NCBI RefSeq assembly: GCF_954871325.1
Contig: NC_088775.1
Location: forward strand, 20,251,561 to 20,315,560
DNA from: Gordionus sp. m RMFG-2023
Lineage: Eukaryota > Nematomorpha > Gordioida > Chordodea > Parachordodidae
Reading direction: 5' to 3'
DNA: 64,000 bases
The notes beneath the pieces were generated by a model. The model had not been told where the DNA came from. It did not search any database and worked only from the letters and a program-made list of their open reading frames with translations. Each line of letters starts with the position of its first letter. Within the stretch, counting starts at the first letter, position 1. The translations under genes were made by a program, and so were the position numbers. Of the stretch, positions 23,203 through 38,200 are shown piece by piece.

Positions 23203-26200
23203 CTGTTTTTGTTAAAATACAATTATGTAAAGTTGCAGTATTATCATCTTTAATAAAACTACATTTTAAATATGTTAAATTAAATACAATTTTAATATTA
23301 ATTTGAGACAAAAGGTTGATAAAAAAGTTAGATATTAAGGTATCAAATTGTCTATTTAAGTGAACTAATTATAATTTTAAAAATAAATATATCTTATAAA
23401 TATAAATCAAAATAATACCTTTTTTCATATTCATTTGTAAAAAGTGGATATGAATTTAATTGCTTGAAGTCAGCATTATTTTTATCACTTAAGCTAATAT
23501 TTTTAACATCGTTATTGTAGGTCAGTCCAGTGGCAATTTCATTCAATAATAAACTTGTCATATTGAGTTTAGAATCATTTTCGATTACATTATCTAAGCT
23601 ATTTTTTTTGTAATCGTTTTTAATCTTATTCATGGGCGAAAATAAATTAAATCCTTTGCCAAGATCATCACTGGAGTTGGAGATTATTTTATTATAGGAA
23701 TCCTGATTTAATAATGATAAATTGCGATGCGAAGTAGTCATTCGGTTATTGGAATATAACCACTTACTGTTATTGTTTCCAATAGTATGGTAAGAGTTTG
23801 AAGTATTACTATTCAAATTATTATCATATGATTGATCCATCTGATAGTTAGAACCACCAACAATATTAGAATTATGAAAATGAGTTTTATTGTTGATCAG
23901 GTAATGTGGTAACATTATAGATCTACGTTCAGTGCTATCTTCAAAATTTTTACAGCCAACGCATTTGCACATGCTTGAACAAGTTATTTTAGCCTGATTA
24001 TACATAATAAACATTTATATATTAATTATATATTTAATACAAAACATTCAAATTAATTGGAGCTTATGCATAATCGTGTTTATGATAAATATTTTTTTTA
24101 AATTATCTTATATCCCATCATAATTTGTAGGTATCTCAATCCAACATATTTATAAAAAAATAGTATTAATTATGTTTCTTAATACTAAACAAAATTTAGA
24201 GTCAATATGGATTATTTTTTAAGAGTAGAAAATAGCAGAAAAACACAAGAATTTAGTTATTTTGTAAAGTATAAGATTTGCAAAGACAGGATATTTTGAC
24301 AAAAATTTAAAGGATGACATATCTATATTAGCTTAGCATAATTCATAATTCTTTTATAAAACAAAAAAATAGATAATAGTAGAGAATAAAAATATGATGA
24401 TATTGTAAAGTATTTTAAGAGTTAAAGACAGGATATTTTGACAAAGATTTTTTTATTTAAATCAAGTTATAATGTTAAAAATATTTTGTATATAAGAAAG
24501 AAAATCCCCTAGAAAAAGGTATTAATTTAATAAAACATACGTTTATTTTAATATAAAACCTGTTTTTTTGTGAAATTTATAATTACATCATTATTAAAGC
24601 TATATTGGATTGATTAAAAAATACTTTAACATATATAATTCAATATTTCCCCATTTTATTCTAAAATACATTATAATTGAAAAATAATTTTATAAATCTA
24701 GAATTAAAAGTGAAATTTATATAAACTAGAAATTAAAATTCATATAAACTGTCTAAAAGAATTTTCTTGTATCAAAATATTAATATTTATATAAATAAGG
24801 GCAAATTTAAACAATTATAAAGATTATTTATTTAAATTTAAACAATAATATTAAAAAATTTAATTCCAGATTAACAAGATCATTTTTTAATAAAATTACG
24901 CAATTAAATATGCAAAATAATAGTAAATTCTATCTTAACATTTCTATTATTGGTCAAGTCATATATACTATATATTAGAGATCTGCAAAGCCTGGCTAGA
25001 TGCTTAGCCTTGAAATTTTTTTATTTGGGCCAGGCATTTGATGACTGGAATTTTATTTAAAAAATTTACCCGCCCATTAATCTATAAATTTTCTTTAACC
25101 CTCATGCACGTCTAAAATAGTTTAAAGCTGGTCCGGCTCTTTATTTATTTATTTTAAATTAAACATATATAATCTGCAATATTATGAAATAAAACTGTTA
25201 TTTTTAATAAATTGAAGTCTGTTCCACTCACTTTGCCTGAAAAATATTAAAATCCACCCGCCCATTACTTAAATTTTTTTTAACCAGCCCAATGTTGAAA
25301 ATTTTTAGAAAACCCGTCCGTTTGAAGTATTGGCGGGCGGAATAAAACCCTTTTAAATGCAGACCTCTAATTCTAGCATAGTGTTTTTAATTTAACAACT
25401 ATCCAATATTATAAATAATTATTTATTTAGGTTCTTAACACATATTTCAGTTTCGGCCTTGTATTATAAAAAAAATTAAACCAGGTCAGACGGGATGAGC
25501 AGCCTTAATTTGAAACTGAGAAAGGCTAAAATTTGGCTGGACCTGGGAAAGGGTAAATTTTTACTGGGTCAGGCTAGAGATTTATTTCATTTGAAGACCT
25601 CAAAAGTTGGGTAATGGCTAAATGTCAGATAATTCGATTCAATATCCAGGCGCCTGAAGGAAGAAATTTATTAACATTTAGGCGTTTTAATTTATATTAG
25701 TTTCTTTCACATTTGAGCTGTTAACTTTTTGAGAAAAAACCTTAAGCCAAAGTGATAGAAAACTTTGTTTAGCCGGCTAGCTAAAAATATAGTAATTATC
25801 CAACTATACTGATATTCAGTCTCAGAACCTAGCTATAGGGTAGAATAGGTTTTACTTTCTATAATAATATAATTACCTTTATTGTAAATAAAATTTCAAT
25901 AAATCAAAAGGAATGACAATTTTTTTTAAGGATTAAAAATGAATGATTGTGAATTAAAAAAATATGTAATGCATACTTCATAGCATTCACAATAATTTTT
26001 AAGACATCCAGATCTTCTACAATTACAACCTTTACAATGTTTCCTTTCAATATCGCCATCCCTGCTTTTCCCTAATTAGAAATGAAAACAAATATAATAT
26101 AATTAGAATTAAGAATAATATGGGTACTTAATTATTGAAAGTGCTCAATCCTGGTAACTTGAGCGAAATTTTAGTCCCTTATCCATAATTTGGAACATGG

Positions 26201-29200
26201 AATTCAGGTTCTAATTCCAAAATTTGATAATATGCAATTAAAACAATTTGAATAAATTTAATCACTAAATTAACCCTCTAAAAATGAATCTATCACATAA
26301 CATTTTGCTCTATATATAAAATTAATTCCACTATTGTTAAAGCAGTTTCGGATTCTTGAAAATAGGATATGTTACATAATTCTGCTCATATATCATATTT
26401 TTGATGTCAGAAATCAAGGTAGGAAAAATGAGGCCTAGGTCGGCCGTCATCTTAATGATTTACAAAAAAATATAATATAAACTACCCAATTACCTTTTAT
26501 ATCAAAATAAAGGACATGCCTTTTTTAAAAAAAAAAATTAAGGGGTAATTCCATACCAAATCGATAACTTTTCGGCCCGACCTTTTTAATTTCGATAAAA
26601 TTTTGTATGCTGAGAGAATATCATTTGAAAGCATCGAATCCAAAATTTTAGCTTCCTATTACTCATAGTTCCAGAGATATCAATGGTCAAAAGTGCCAAA
26701 AATGACCTTTTTCGGAAAATACGATTTTTTGAAATTGAGATGAGTTAAAAAATAATGATTTTAAAAATATAAGTTATATGTCATTTTGTAACTCTATTAA
26801 AGGCCTTTTATTAAATATTAAAGATTTTTTTGAAATAATATTGTTGCGATTTTTATTTACGTTATAAATTTTAAACATAAAAATTCCAGATGTTTCGCTT
26901 TCCAAATTTTTCTGAATTTAATATTTTCTTATTCTCTAACCTTATATCTATTCATAAAAAAAATTTAAACTTGGGACAGCCATGGGTTTTTTAATTATTA
27001 CGATTTAAAAATCAAAAAATAAATATTTTTTTCAAAAATAGATGGCGCTCCTTTATAAAATAACGTATTTTGTTATAATTATTATTTTTTTAAACTTTTT
27101 TTCACTTTTAAAAATAAATAATAAGATTTTCCATCATTACTATCAGGAAAAAATATATAGATCGTTTGATAGGCTTACTTATTATTAGAGATTTGCAAAG
27201 TTAGGCCCGGTCAGGACGGGCCTAATTCTATTTAAAATAATCGGGTTCGGGCCGGGCTAATATTTTGAAAAAAATTTGGGCTGGGTCGGGTCGGATTTTG
27301 GAAACATTTTTAAATATATATAAATTAATCAATTTTATATTTAATTTTTTATGTAAAATAAAAATATTTGATTTTATTTATTGAAACTAAACGACATATA
27401 ACATATGTCTTTTATTTTGAGTAATTATAAAAATTAATTCCTATATTTAAATAAATTCGGGCCGGGCCGGCGAAACTTTTTTTTAAAAAATTTCGGGCCG
27501 GGCCGGGCTTGAAAAATTAGGCTCGATGCAGATCACTACTTATTATTGCTATATTGATAACTTGTAGAAATTAGTTTTTATAATAAATGATTAAATTACC
27601 TAAAAAGATAGTTAAGATTCCGATATCTCATACAAGAAAATATAATAATTAATTGTTGAAAGATAAAAGCTAGTTTTCATGTACCTGCCCTAATATTAAT
27701 TAATTTTTATTTTACAAATAATTTGATATTAATTATTTTTCTTCCTAAAATTATTTATAATGTATAAATATAAATGCGTAAATCCTTTTAAAGAATTAAA
27801 CACTTTAATTATAAAAAGAACCTGCGCAAAGTCATGACGTGGATGACACAATATTACATTGAGGCGGAACATTATATTTGTGATAAATGCCGAAAAGGTC
27901 GAAAATATAAATTCTGATAGTGATTATGTAAATAACAGCATCAACATCAATAGATAAAATCAATATAACTTTAAATGAAATAGGAATATCTCCTATTAAG
28001 AAAAAAAAACTAACCGAAAAAAATTATCCAAAAAAAAGCAGCAAAAATAACAAAAGCGATTACATATAATAATTAACAATCCAGATTCGGATACGAAAGA
28101 TAATAATGATATACTCAATAACATGAAATTACAATATCCCAATTTATCTAAAATAAAAAATATCAATTGCTGACCATTCTGCCTCCTAATTGGAGCGTAA
28201 ATAAAATAAAAACGACATTCAACGCTACATATCATATGACACATAATTCCAAAATCATTTTAGAAGAAAAGGGGAGTCTTTCAACTCCAAATCGAAAGCC
28301 TGCAAAATATCTCAATCAAAAAACAGTTGATATTGTTTAAAAAAAATTTTCGCATTGATAAAGTTAGTAGATATTACCAGGAAAAAAAGATTGAATATCT
28401 ATCATTGAAAAGGGGGAACGAGTGAACGCTCAAAAAAGGTTAGTTCTTAATAATTTGAAAGAATTATATAATCATTTTAAGGCGAGTAATTCAAACTTAA
28501 CAATTGGATTTTCGAAATTTGCTAGCTTAAGACCAAAAAATTGTTATTAGCAGGGGCTAGCGGAACACATAGTGTATGCGTTTGTAGCATACATCAGAAT
28601 TTTAAACTTATGATTTTAAGCTGTGAATTAGCAACATTGCCTAAAAATGTTGAGGATACATTAACAACTTATAGAGATGTTATAGGCAGAATGATTTGCA
28701 ATCCCCCGTTACCCACCTGTTATTTTGGTGACTGCAACGAATGTCAATATATCCACGTGAAGATATTTGATTGAGGATCTGATAATCGATGAGATTAGAG
28801 GATATGTAACATGTGCATATGAAAACGATTGGTGGTTAGGATTTGTACAAGAAGTGAATGTAATTAGAGATAAAGTAAAAAATAATTTTCTTCACCCTAA
28901 AGGACCAGCAAATTCTTTTGTTTATCCAGCTGCACAAAATATCCTTTTCATACCAAAAAATAATATTTTAACAATAGTTAGCCCATCAATGGCTACTGGG
29001 CGTACATATAATTTATCGCAAAACGAAACTTTCATGGCGTCAAAAAAACTAAATTTAATGAAAAACCGAAAATAGGTAATATCTTTCATTAATTTTAATT
29101 TATCTATTATATCTTTAAAATTTATAAAATAATTTTTCGAAAATTAAAATTTTTTACAAAAAATGATTATAATCGCAGCTAAATAATCTCATTTCATGAT

Positions 29201-32200
29201 ATTAATGCTGGAAAATCTTATTATTTATGTTTAAAAGTGAAAAAAAGTTTTAAAAAATAATAATTATAACAAAACACGTTATTTTATAAAGGAGCGCCAT
29301 CTATTTTTGAAAAAATATTTATTTTTTGATTTTTTAAATCGTAATAACTAAAAAACCCATGACTGTCCCAAGTTTAAATTTTTTTTATGAATAGATATAA
29401 GGTTAGAGAATAAGAAAATATTAAATTCAAAAAAATTTGGAAAACGAAACACCTGGAATTTTTGTGTTTAAAATTTATAATGTAAATAAAAACCGCAACA
29501 ATGTTATTTCAAAAAAATCCTTAATATTTAATAAAAGGCCTTTTACAAAATGTCATATAACTTATATTTTTAAAATCATTATTTTTTAACTCATCTCAAT
29601 TTCAAAAAATCGTATTTTTCGAAAAAAGTCATTTTTGGCACTTTTGACCATTGATATCTCTGGAACTATGAGTACTAGGAAGCTAAAATTTTGGATTCGA
29701 TGCTTTCAAATGATATTCTCTCAGCATACAAAATATTATCGAAATTAAAAAGGTCGGGCCGAAAAGTTATCGATTTGGTATGGAATTACCCGGGGTTATA
29801 TAAGAAGTATTACTATTACTTTTAAAAAATTAAACATCGCTAAGACAATTCAATGTGGAAAAAAATAGAGCGGCGGCCTAATGACTTAGGAAAAAGCGAC
29901 AAAAGCTATTCAAATGAAGATTATTATTTATACTAAATAAATAGAAAAATTGGCCCATGAGATCTCAACATCGCCTGTCCCCTATCCTTAAGAGTTGATT
30001 TTAGAATTAAAACCCTCCAAAACTGTTTTTTATTAAACTTATTAGTAACCGAAGTCAATTGTAAAATATCTGAGAATCGAAATCGGTCTTAAGTAAAGTG
30101 CAATAAATTTAGTTTATTCTCAAAGACTCCTATTAGAGTGTTAATAAATTTTAAACAATTTCATTTATCCCATTTATTTATAATTTTTAACTTATTCTTA
30201 AAGATTATTAATTAGAGGAAAATGAAAGTGAACAAAGTAAAAATATTAAATTTGGATATTGTTAATTTAAAGAATTCTCAAAATCTAAATAAAAATTGTT
30301 AAACAAAGATGTAGGGCAGCTTTTGTAAACTTATCAAAATCATTTTATAATTTATATAGGCTGATCATTTATTTTTTGCATAGACCCTTGGGCCGAGCCG
30401 TATTTTAATTTTTTTTATATATACCCGGGCCGGGCTATATATTTTAAAACCAAATATTTGAAATTGCCATTATTAGCTATAAAAATCAAAAATAAATATA
30501 ATATATTTTTAAAAAATCTGGGCAGGGGATGAAAATATAAAACCCGAACCGGGTCGAAAAATTTTTTAAAAAAAATAATCCGGGCCGGGCCGTGCAAATA
30601 GTACCTCTGCAGGTCTTTGATTTTTTGTTCAGATTAATTTTTATACCATATATTAAAAGGGCATATTATAGATAAAATTAAATTTATATATCTGTTTTTT
30701 ATGAAATCATTACTGTTATATTTTATATAAGGTTATTTAACGTTATTTGAATATTATATTTGTCATAAAATAATATAACGTATTTATATTTAATATTATA
30801 TAAAAAGTCAATTTAATTGAATACTTATAGAAGTTAAATTTAATCATAATAAAATAGTATATATAGATAAGAATTTAAAATAAAGACACCAGTTTGTTTT
30901 GACCAACTAATCGAGACATAAAATTAGCGTCGAAATAAAAAAAAAGTCTTCGGTCAAGTTAAATACTATTTTTTGTTTTTTTAAAAAAAATATATATCTT
31001 TTTAGAAATTATGGGTGATATTTCAAAAATTACATCAAATCAATTCCAAAAAGAAGAATGTTCTCTTGATAATTATGTGATTATATAAAATATATATCGA
31101 ATGTAAAGAATATTCCTCAAACTGACGCAACTTTGAAAATATTATTCATAGCATATTGAGGATATATAAAATAACTGATATAAAAAAATTACTATTTCCA
31201 AGAAAAATTGATGATGTGGTATGGGCATATTTATACAAAATTGCAAAACAATTTATTAATAACGAAAGAACTGTTTTGGCATCAAGAATTAATTCCGTAT
31301 TGAATTATTTAAAATATATAAAAGAACTAGCCCGAAGATGCGAATTTAAAGATAATATAAAACTAAAGTGATCAATTAATCGCTGGACTAAATATGTCGC
31401 AACTAGATAAAGAACTACGATTAAGATACACAGATACTAGAGACGAAGACCAACCGTTAAGCTTAAACAAGGTTATAGCTTCCGTTATTAGTGACAAAAA
31501 CAAATGATGCAGCACTATTTGGATTTCTATGGACTGAATTTGATCTATATCAACAAAGGTAAAAGATATGATCAGCAAAAAATATAATATTAATGATAAT
31601 GGAAACGTGAATATTGAAAAACTATATAAAGAATTTGCTACTATTTGATAATAAATTTGGATTAATAAAAAATGTAGAACCGGTAAAGCTACAATTAGAA
31701 GAAAATACAAAACCAATAGCTCTACCAGCAAGAAGAGTACCATTGCCTTTAAAAGTAGAAATTGAACTGAAACGTTTGGAAGAGAATAACATAATAAAGA
31801 AAATAGATCTATCAATGTAACCTGGAGTACTCCAATGGTATTGGTACATAAAACTCGAGGTGAACTACGATTATGTTAAAGTAACATAGACTGAAATAGT
31901 TGGGGCCACAATCGTAGGCTGTTCAACATTGTGAAGGGGAAGGGATCGACTGGATTGAATGGCCCGGGATTTTCGGTGAACGGGACTGGGGGACCCGATT
32001 TGACGGTTGGTCACCGTACAAAACTGGAGTTTATGTAGAAAAATAAGAGATTTGTTGAATCGAGAATTTTCAGCCGTAATCCAACAACAACATTATGTAT
32101 AAATTCAATTCGCAGAAAAAAAAACAAAATACAAAATAAAATCATAATTAATGATCCCGATTACATATTTTACTCTTCTTATTTACTAAAAATTAGTTGA

Positions 32201-35200
32201 CAAAAAAGAAATCCATCGAAGTATTTTTTATAAAGATTTTATATCCTTAAAACTGGCTAGGACCAGTTTCAAGTGAATAAAATACAATAACATGGTTTTA
32301 TAATCTGCAATATCATATTTAAAAAAGTAAAGAATGATGATGGACAAAGGGGACAAAATATGACAAACCACGGGGGAGGTTTTGAAAGAAGTATTATTAT
32401 AAAAGATTTTTAGGTTAGAAAATTTCATAACATTGTAAAGTGGTATATTAAAAAAAAGTATATATATAACACGAAACTCCAATGGGGTTTCGTCAAAACA
32501 CAACAAAGACTATCACATTCTACCAACGTTTGAATAATTAATCGCAAAGATCGCTAATGGAAATAAATATACAACATTAGATCTAAAAGATGCATATCTG
32601 CAAATGAGTATTGACGAAGATTCGTAAGAATTATTAACAATGGTACATTAAATGGATAATACCGCTATGATTACCTTTTGGTATAGCTACAGCAACAATA
32701 ATATTTCAGCGATATATGGACGATTTACTCGCTGATTGTAAAGATAGAGCAATTTATTTAGATGATGTTATAATCACAAGAAAAAATGATACACAAAATG
32801 CGGGATTAAAAGTCAAAACAAGCAAAATAAATTTTATGAAAGACATATTTAGTGCACAATATATCAAAATGGAATATACCCAGAAGAAAAAAATCACGGA
32901 AATATAGCCGAATTACATAATAACACATGAGACATTATTTGAAAGAGCAAGATATAGGTTCAGAACAAAATACTATACAGTTTTATAAATCAGACCTAGA
33001 TTAATATTAAAAACAGATACATCTAACCAAGGATTTGGAGCTGTATTCCTGCAAAAATATAACGAATTTCCAATAGCGTACACCTCAAGAACCTTACAAG
33101 ACGCTTGAATTATTCTACAATAAACAAAGAAGAAAGAAATAATAAATGGCGTAGAAAAATTTCATAACTATTTATATGGGCGTAAGTTTATAATGCGAAC
33201 GGACCACAAGCCTCTAATAAAGATATATGGCAATAACAGAGACTTAAGTTTATTAACAAACCAAAGATTATTACTTTGGGCTATGAATTATCTGTATATG
33301 ATTACGATATTATGTACAAGAATGACGCTAATAAAACAGTTGCTTTATCCCGAAACCCTATAGAGAAATATAGAATAACAAGCAAAAATAAAATCTTACT
33401 TATGACACATTAATTCTATCTAGAAAAAACTTAGAGAAGAAACCGCAAAAGATCCAATCTTAAGAAGTGTAAAAATATTAATAAATGGTACAAATATACA
33501 AAATCAAGCACCAGAATTATAAGCTTTTAGAACAAGAATAGATAAAATAGAAAATGATGATGGTGTTGTTTTGGAATGGCAGACTAATCATTCCGTACTC
33601 ACTTCAAAAAAGAGTTTTACATATATTGCATGGACATTATATATGGCGGGAACAATTAGATAAAGATGAAGAAAAACTAGTTAACAGCTGTATAAAATGT
33701 CAAAAACAACGCAGATATATACCAGGTGTACCACTGGACGGATTTTATTGGCTTGTAGGAATCGATGCGTAATCAAAAGGTTAAGAGAAAAATATCTGCT
33801 AGATTACCAAATTAAGTTTTAAGATTTTTAAATTCTTTTTAACGGAAATTTTGATAACATGAATGGAAAAAATCAATTCCTAAAATTAATCCTGTTTGGA
33901 AATAAAGAGGTTTCTAGTAACATTTCCCTTAAATTTAACTTCCATTTCCATCTCCTTTAAAAATTTGTAGGCAATATTATACATTTTTTTATAAAAAATT
34001 ATTTAATATTTCAAAAAATTTTAAATAGAAAAAAAGAAATTAATTTTATAATAAAATAAAAAACCAAATCGCCTATCTGGCACCTAATTAAGGAGTGCGG
34101 GATTTTTTAAATTTTTTTTGCATCTAATTCATTGTTTTATTTATTTTATTTTTTCAACTCCGCTTTGAAATTATTTTTATTTTATTTATTTAAATCTTTA
34201 TAAATCATATGAGTTAAATTTTATAATTACAATGAAAAAATAAATAAATAAAAAAATTTTTTGTAGGAAGGAGTTTATGCTACGAGCAACCTCTTTATTT
34301 CAAAATATAATTTTAGGAATTATTTTTTCTATTCATGTTATTAAAATTTCCGTTTACGTAGAAATAGCTTCACTCAAAAAGTGGCGCTTGAATTGTTGCA
34401 TATTCAATAGGTCTTTTAATTATCTATCGATTTATCTGTAATAAATAACTATATATTTAACTGAGTTCAATAAGAAATAACTTAAGATACATGTGCCTCG
34501 TGCTCAAAGCAGATTTAGTCTAATTTTAGAGCCAAGCGCCAGGTCTGGGTATTACACAACCAACCAATTAACAATACTAATATAAGTAATCGAGTTTCAT
34601 AAAATTTAAGATAACCTGTTGAGTTTACGACTCAAGTTTATGACTAGTTCACGACTCAAGTTCATAACTCGAGTTCATGACTCAAGATCAAAACTCAAGT
34701 TCATGACTTAAGATAAAAACTCAAGTTCGGAACTCGAGTCGTAAAAATGAGTCGACTAATCGACTAAAAACTCGACTTGAATCGTAGTTAAGCCGACTCG
34801 TTTAACAACACTAAGATTTTATATATATTAGATATATAGTGTTGTAAACAAACGCGTTCGTGAACGAAATTCGTTTTTTTGAAAAAATAATGAACGGCGT
34901 CCTTTTATTTTTGACGAACTTTGAACGTGAACGCGTTCCTTTTTTATGACGAACGCGTTCGAATTTAACGTTCGTTCAATTTTAAAAATAGTTTTTATTA
35001 TTATTTATTTGAAAAATTTAATATTTCCGATTTTTTTAAAAAATTTATATTTTTTAATCGGCTGCGTATTTCCCTTTCACATTTCAATTTTTTTAACACA
35101 TAGTTTATTAATTTGAATATTATTGTTTATATTATAAGTTAAGAGATTAGCATAAGCATGGATATTATTATTTAATCCTCATCATCTGATTCTGAAAATC

Positions 35201-38200
35201 CAAAATTAGATGAATTATCATTACCATGGCCAAATATGACAAATGTTTTACGGTAACATATATTGAAGGAACTAATTCAATGCTTATGTAAATGTGTCCA
35301 AAAAGTTTTATATTGTCAAAATCTTCAGGTTCCAATTTAAAACGGCATTTGATTGTAATATTTATTATTTTATATTAAATAATATAATATAACTAAATAA
35401 AATCATTAAATTTGAAGTAAAAATGCATTTGGGATATTTGACCCCAACAATAACGATAGTTATTTTAAAATTAAAAAAATTAGTGGCCTCAAATATGGTC
35501 AACCATTGATAGACGCCGTATAAAATGAGACTAATAAAAGGTATTAAGCCTATCACTCTCAATTAATTACATATATTTTATTTTTTTAAAGATTTGAACA
35601 TATATATGAAGATCAATATGTTCTTTCTGCAATTATACATCCAGTGTTCAAGCTTCAATGGCCATGGATAAAACTTCCATAGAACGAACCTATTAAAAAT
35701 AAACTTATAGTGTTATTGAAAAAAATGCTTTGAAAACCCTAGAAATGATAATGCTCGAGATATCCTTTTTTTGTCGAGGAAATGGATTGGAGGATAACTT
35801 ATCTCAATTCTTTGAAGCAAATAACAAAACAATAAATGTTTTTAATAAATTCCTCACGTTAAAAGAGTTATTTATTAAGTATAATACCGCAATCACCTCA
35901 TCTACCCTTGAGCGTGTTTTTGGTATAGCTAATGCCGTATTAACTGCCAAGCGTTCTTGTCTATCAGATGAAAATTTTGAAAAATAATGTTATTAAAAAT
36001 TAATAAGAAAATTTTTTTTTTATTTGATATATTATTTTGAATTTTATAATTATATTATCAAAATAAAACTATATTATTTTTTAACATGGCTAATATTGTG
36101 TTAATAAATATAAGACATTTATTTATATTAGAAAATTTTTAAAAATATTTATCATAATTTTGAACGGTCCATGAAAGTGAACGCGTTCCTTTTTTTTGGA
36201 AGTGAACTTGAAGGTGCGTTCGATTTTTGTCAATGAACGTTGAACGCGTTCGATTTTTTTAGAAATGTTTACAGCACTAAATATATATAATCGCCGTAAT
36301 CAAGAAATGAACGTTTTCGTATAATCTTAATCCTATCATCTTAATGTAAATAAATCGAAGGAGACTATATAAATTTAATGTTAAATTATTTTTTTTTTAA
36401 AAAATTTTTTCTATACATCAACGAGATTCGAACCACTTAACGTTCGATAGGCAAACGTTCTTTCCAGTCAACCCACTTCTATATTTAATTTTGCAATATA
36501 ATTCTTATATATGAAACTATATTATGATAAAGTAATTTAAATATATCAATATTTTTTTTATTGAAAGCTCCAGGCTTGGAAAAACAATTTCAAATTATTA
36601 TCGGTTGGTCAGGTTTGAGAAATTGTTTTTCAATTATAATGGGTCGGGCTGGGCTTGGGAAATATTTTTTTATTGGTAGCTGAAGAAAATTTCAAAACTA
36701 TTATCGGTTGGCCAGGTTTGAGAAAAATTTTTTTAAATTATAATGGGTCGGGATGGGCTTGGAAAATATTTTTATAAATTATATTGGGCTATGCTTGGGG
36801 AATTTTCAAATTATTATCAGCTTGGACGCTTGGGAACTCTTTCTTTATTAACTATGGATCAGATATTGACCTAATACAAATAAACCAAGGCCCATAAAAT
36901 CTGATTTTGATTGTATTTTTAAATTCTATATGATTTTTTAAAATATTTTATTCCAGTTCTCAACTACCAAAATTATTATGATCTTTGGTTGGGGTTGGGA
37001 AAATTTTCTCAAAATTATTAAGGACTTGGACCTTGCTTGGGAATTTTTAAATATTCATAGATGAACAGTAATATTTTAACAAATAATATTGATATGGGTA
37101 TCAAGTAAAAGCTTTAAATATATTGACTCAAAACAGCATTTAAACTTAATTTTAATGGATTGACCTGCTGAAAGTGGGAGGGGGTTATAAAGAATAAAAA
37201 TTGGATATTATTTTCAAATAACAGGTAACTACTATCATAAGAGTAAGGAGAAAATTCTCATTCCCCGTCATTTTTGACGGACTCAGCAATGTTGATAAAG
37301 GGGAGCTCTGGTACTCTTAATTATATATTTTGCATTTTGCCCTTCAAGAAAGACGGGTCATCATACTTTTTTCATTTGATGATAAATGAATCAGAAATTT
37401 GGAATATCTTATGAGGTGTGATTCACAAATTTACTTCTTTTTCGACTAAATTTTAATATTTTTATAAAATATATTAATAAAGTATATTTAGTACCATATA
37501 CACAAACTAATTAACCCTCATTCCCGTCATTCTTGACGGATTATTAACTAGTTTAAATATAAACAGTATAAATCCTTAAATATTACTTGGTGATGATAAG
37601 ATTTGTGCGAAACAGCATCTTGTCAATTTATGGAGTGGGAATCTGATTAAAAGTATAACAACGCTGTATCTGATGATATTAGTTCCGATGAGTTATTGAA
37701 CAAGAGATGATCTAGAGAAATTGATACAACTTAAAGAAAGGCAGAAGAAAATACTCAAAAGAGGGCCAACGATTGCAGAGAAAAGTATTGGAACTATAAT
37801 TATCGGATTTAGCGATTTTATAAGATTAGATAAGAAGAAAAATATTTTGCATTTTGGGGAGTTTGCTAAGTTGGAGCACCCTGAATTATATATTTTATCC
37901 AGAATCTTATTTGCTGTTTCTGCAATTCAAGTTAATTTATCATATTTTCACATTGAAAGATCTTTTTCACATTTGAAATTTATTCTTTCACCATATAGAT
38001 CGATGATGAGTGAACAACTCTTGGAAGATATTATGCTAATACGTCTAAATAAAATTTTTAAAATTGATACATGACTATGTTTTGCATTTTTAACTATATT
38101 TTGCAAATAAATAAAATAAAAAAATTTATTTCTAGTTTTTTAATTATGATTTAAATATAGAATTTTTTTTTATCATTAAAAAAATTCTTAAATCCGACTG

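Larger units (their letters stand above)
26543..29791 (+). mobile_element. DNA transposon with about 590-bp terminal inverted repeats, internally deleted
   Basis: The arms at 26543-27132 and 29210-29791 are near-identical inverted copies starting GGGTAATTCCATACCAAAT. The left end is preceded by TTAAG, which would fit a TTAA-target superfamily such as Kolobok, but the right flank (CGGGGTTATA) does not show a matching TTAA. A family B MITE (27186-27538) sits just inside the left arm. The interior encodes fragments of one protein on the plus strand (28140-29075). It lies within the 12.45-kb LIN54 intron. Confidence 0.75.

Noticed and set aside
22878-23253. Open plus-strand frames over the LIN54 last exon
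   Set aside because: The minus-strand frame matches the LIN54 C-terminal region and joins the preceding exon in phase; the plus-strand frames are shadows of a GC-richer exon.
27996-28244. Minus-strand open frame of 82 codons
   Set aside because: Hydrophobic, no motif, and antisense to the plus-strand transposon protein whose segments are recognisable.
31372-31849. Minus-strand open frames rich in Leu/Ser
   Set aside because: Antisense to the Ty3-type fossil.
36400-36485. A functional tRNA gene
   Set aside because: The T and acceptor stems do not pair properly; only the box sequences are reminiscent, so it was kept at most as a SINE candidate.
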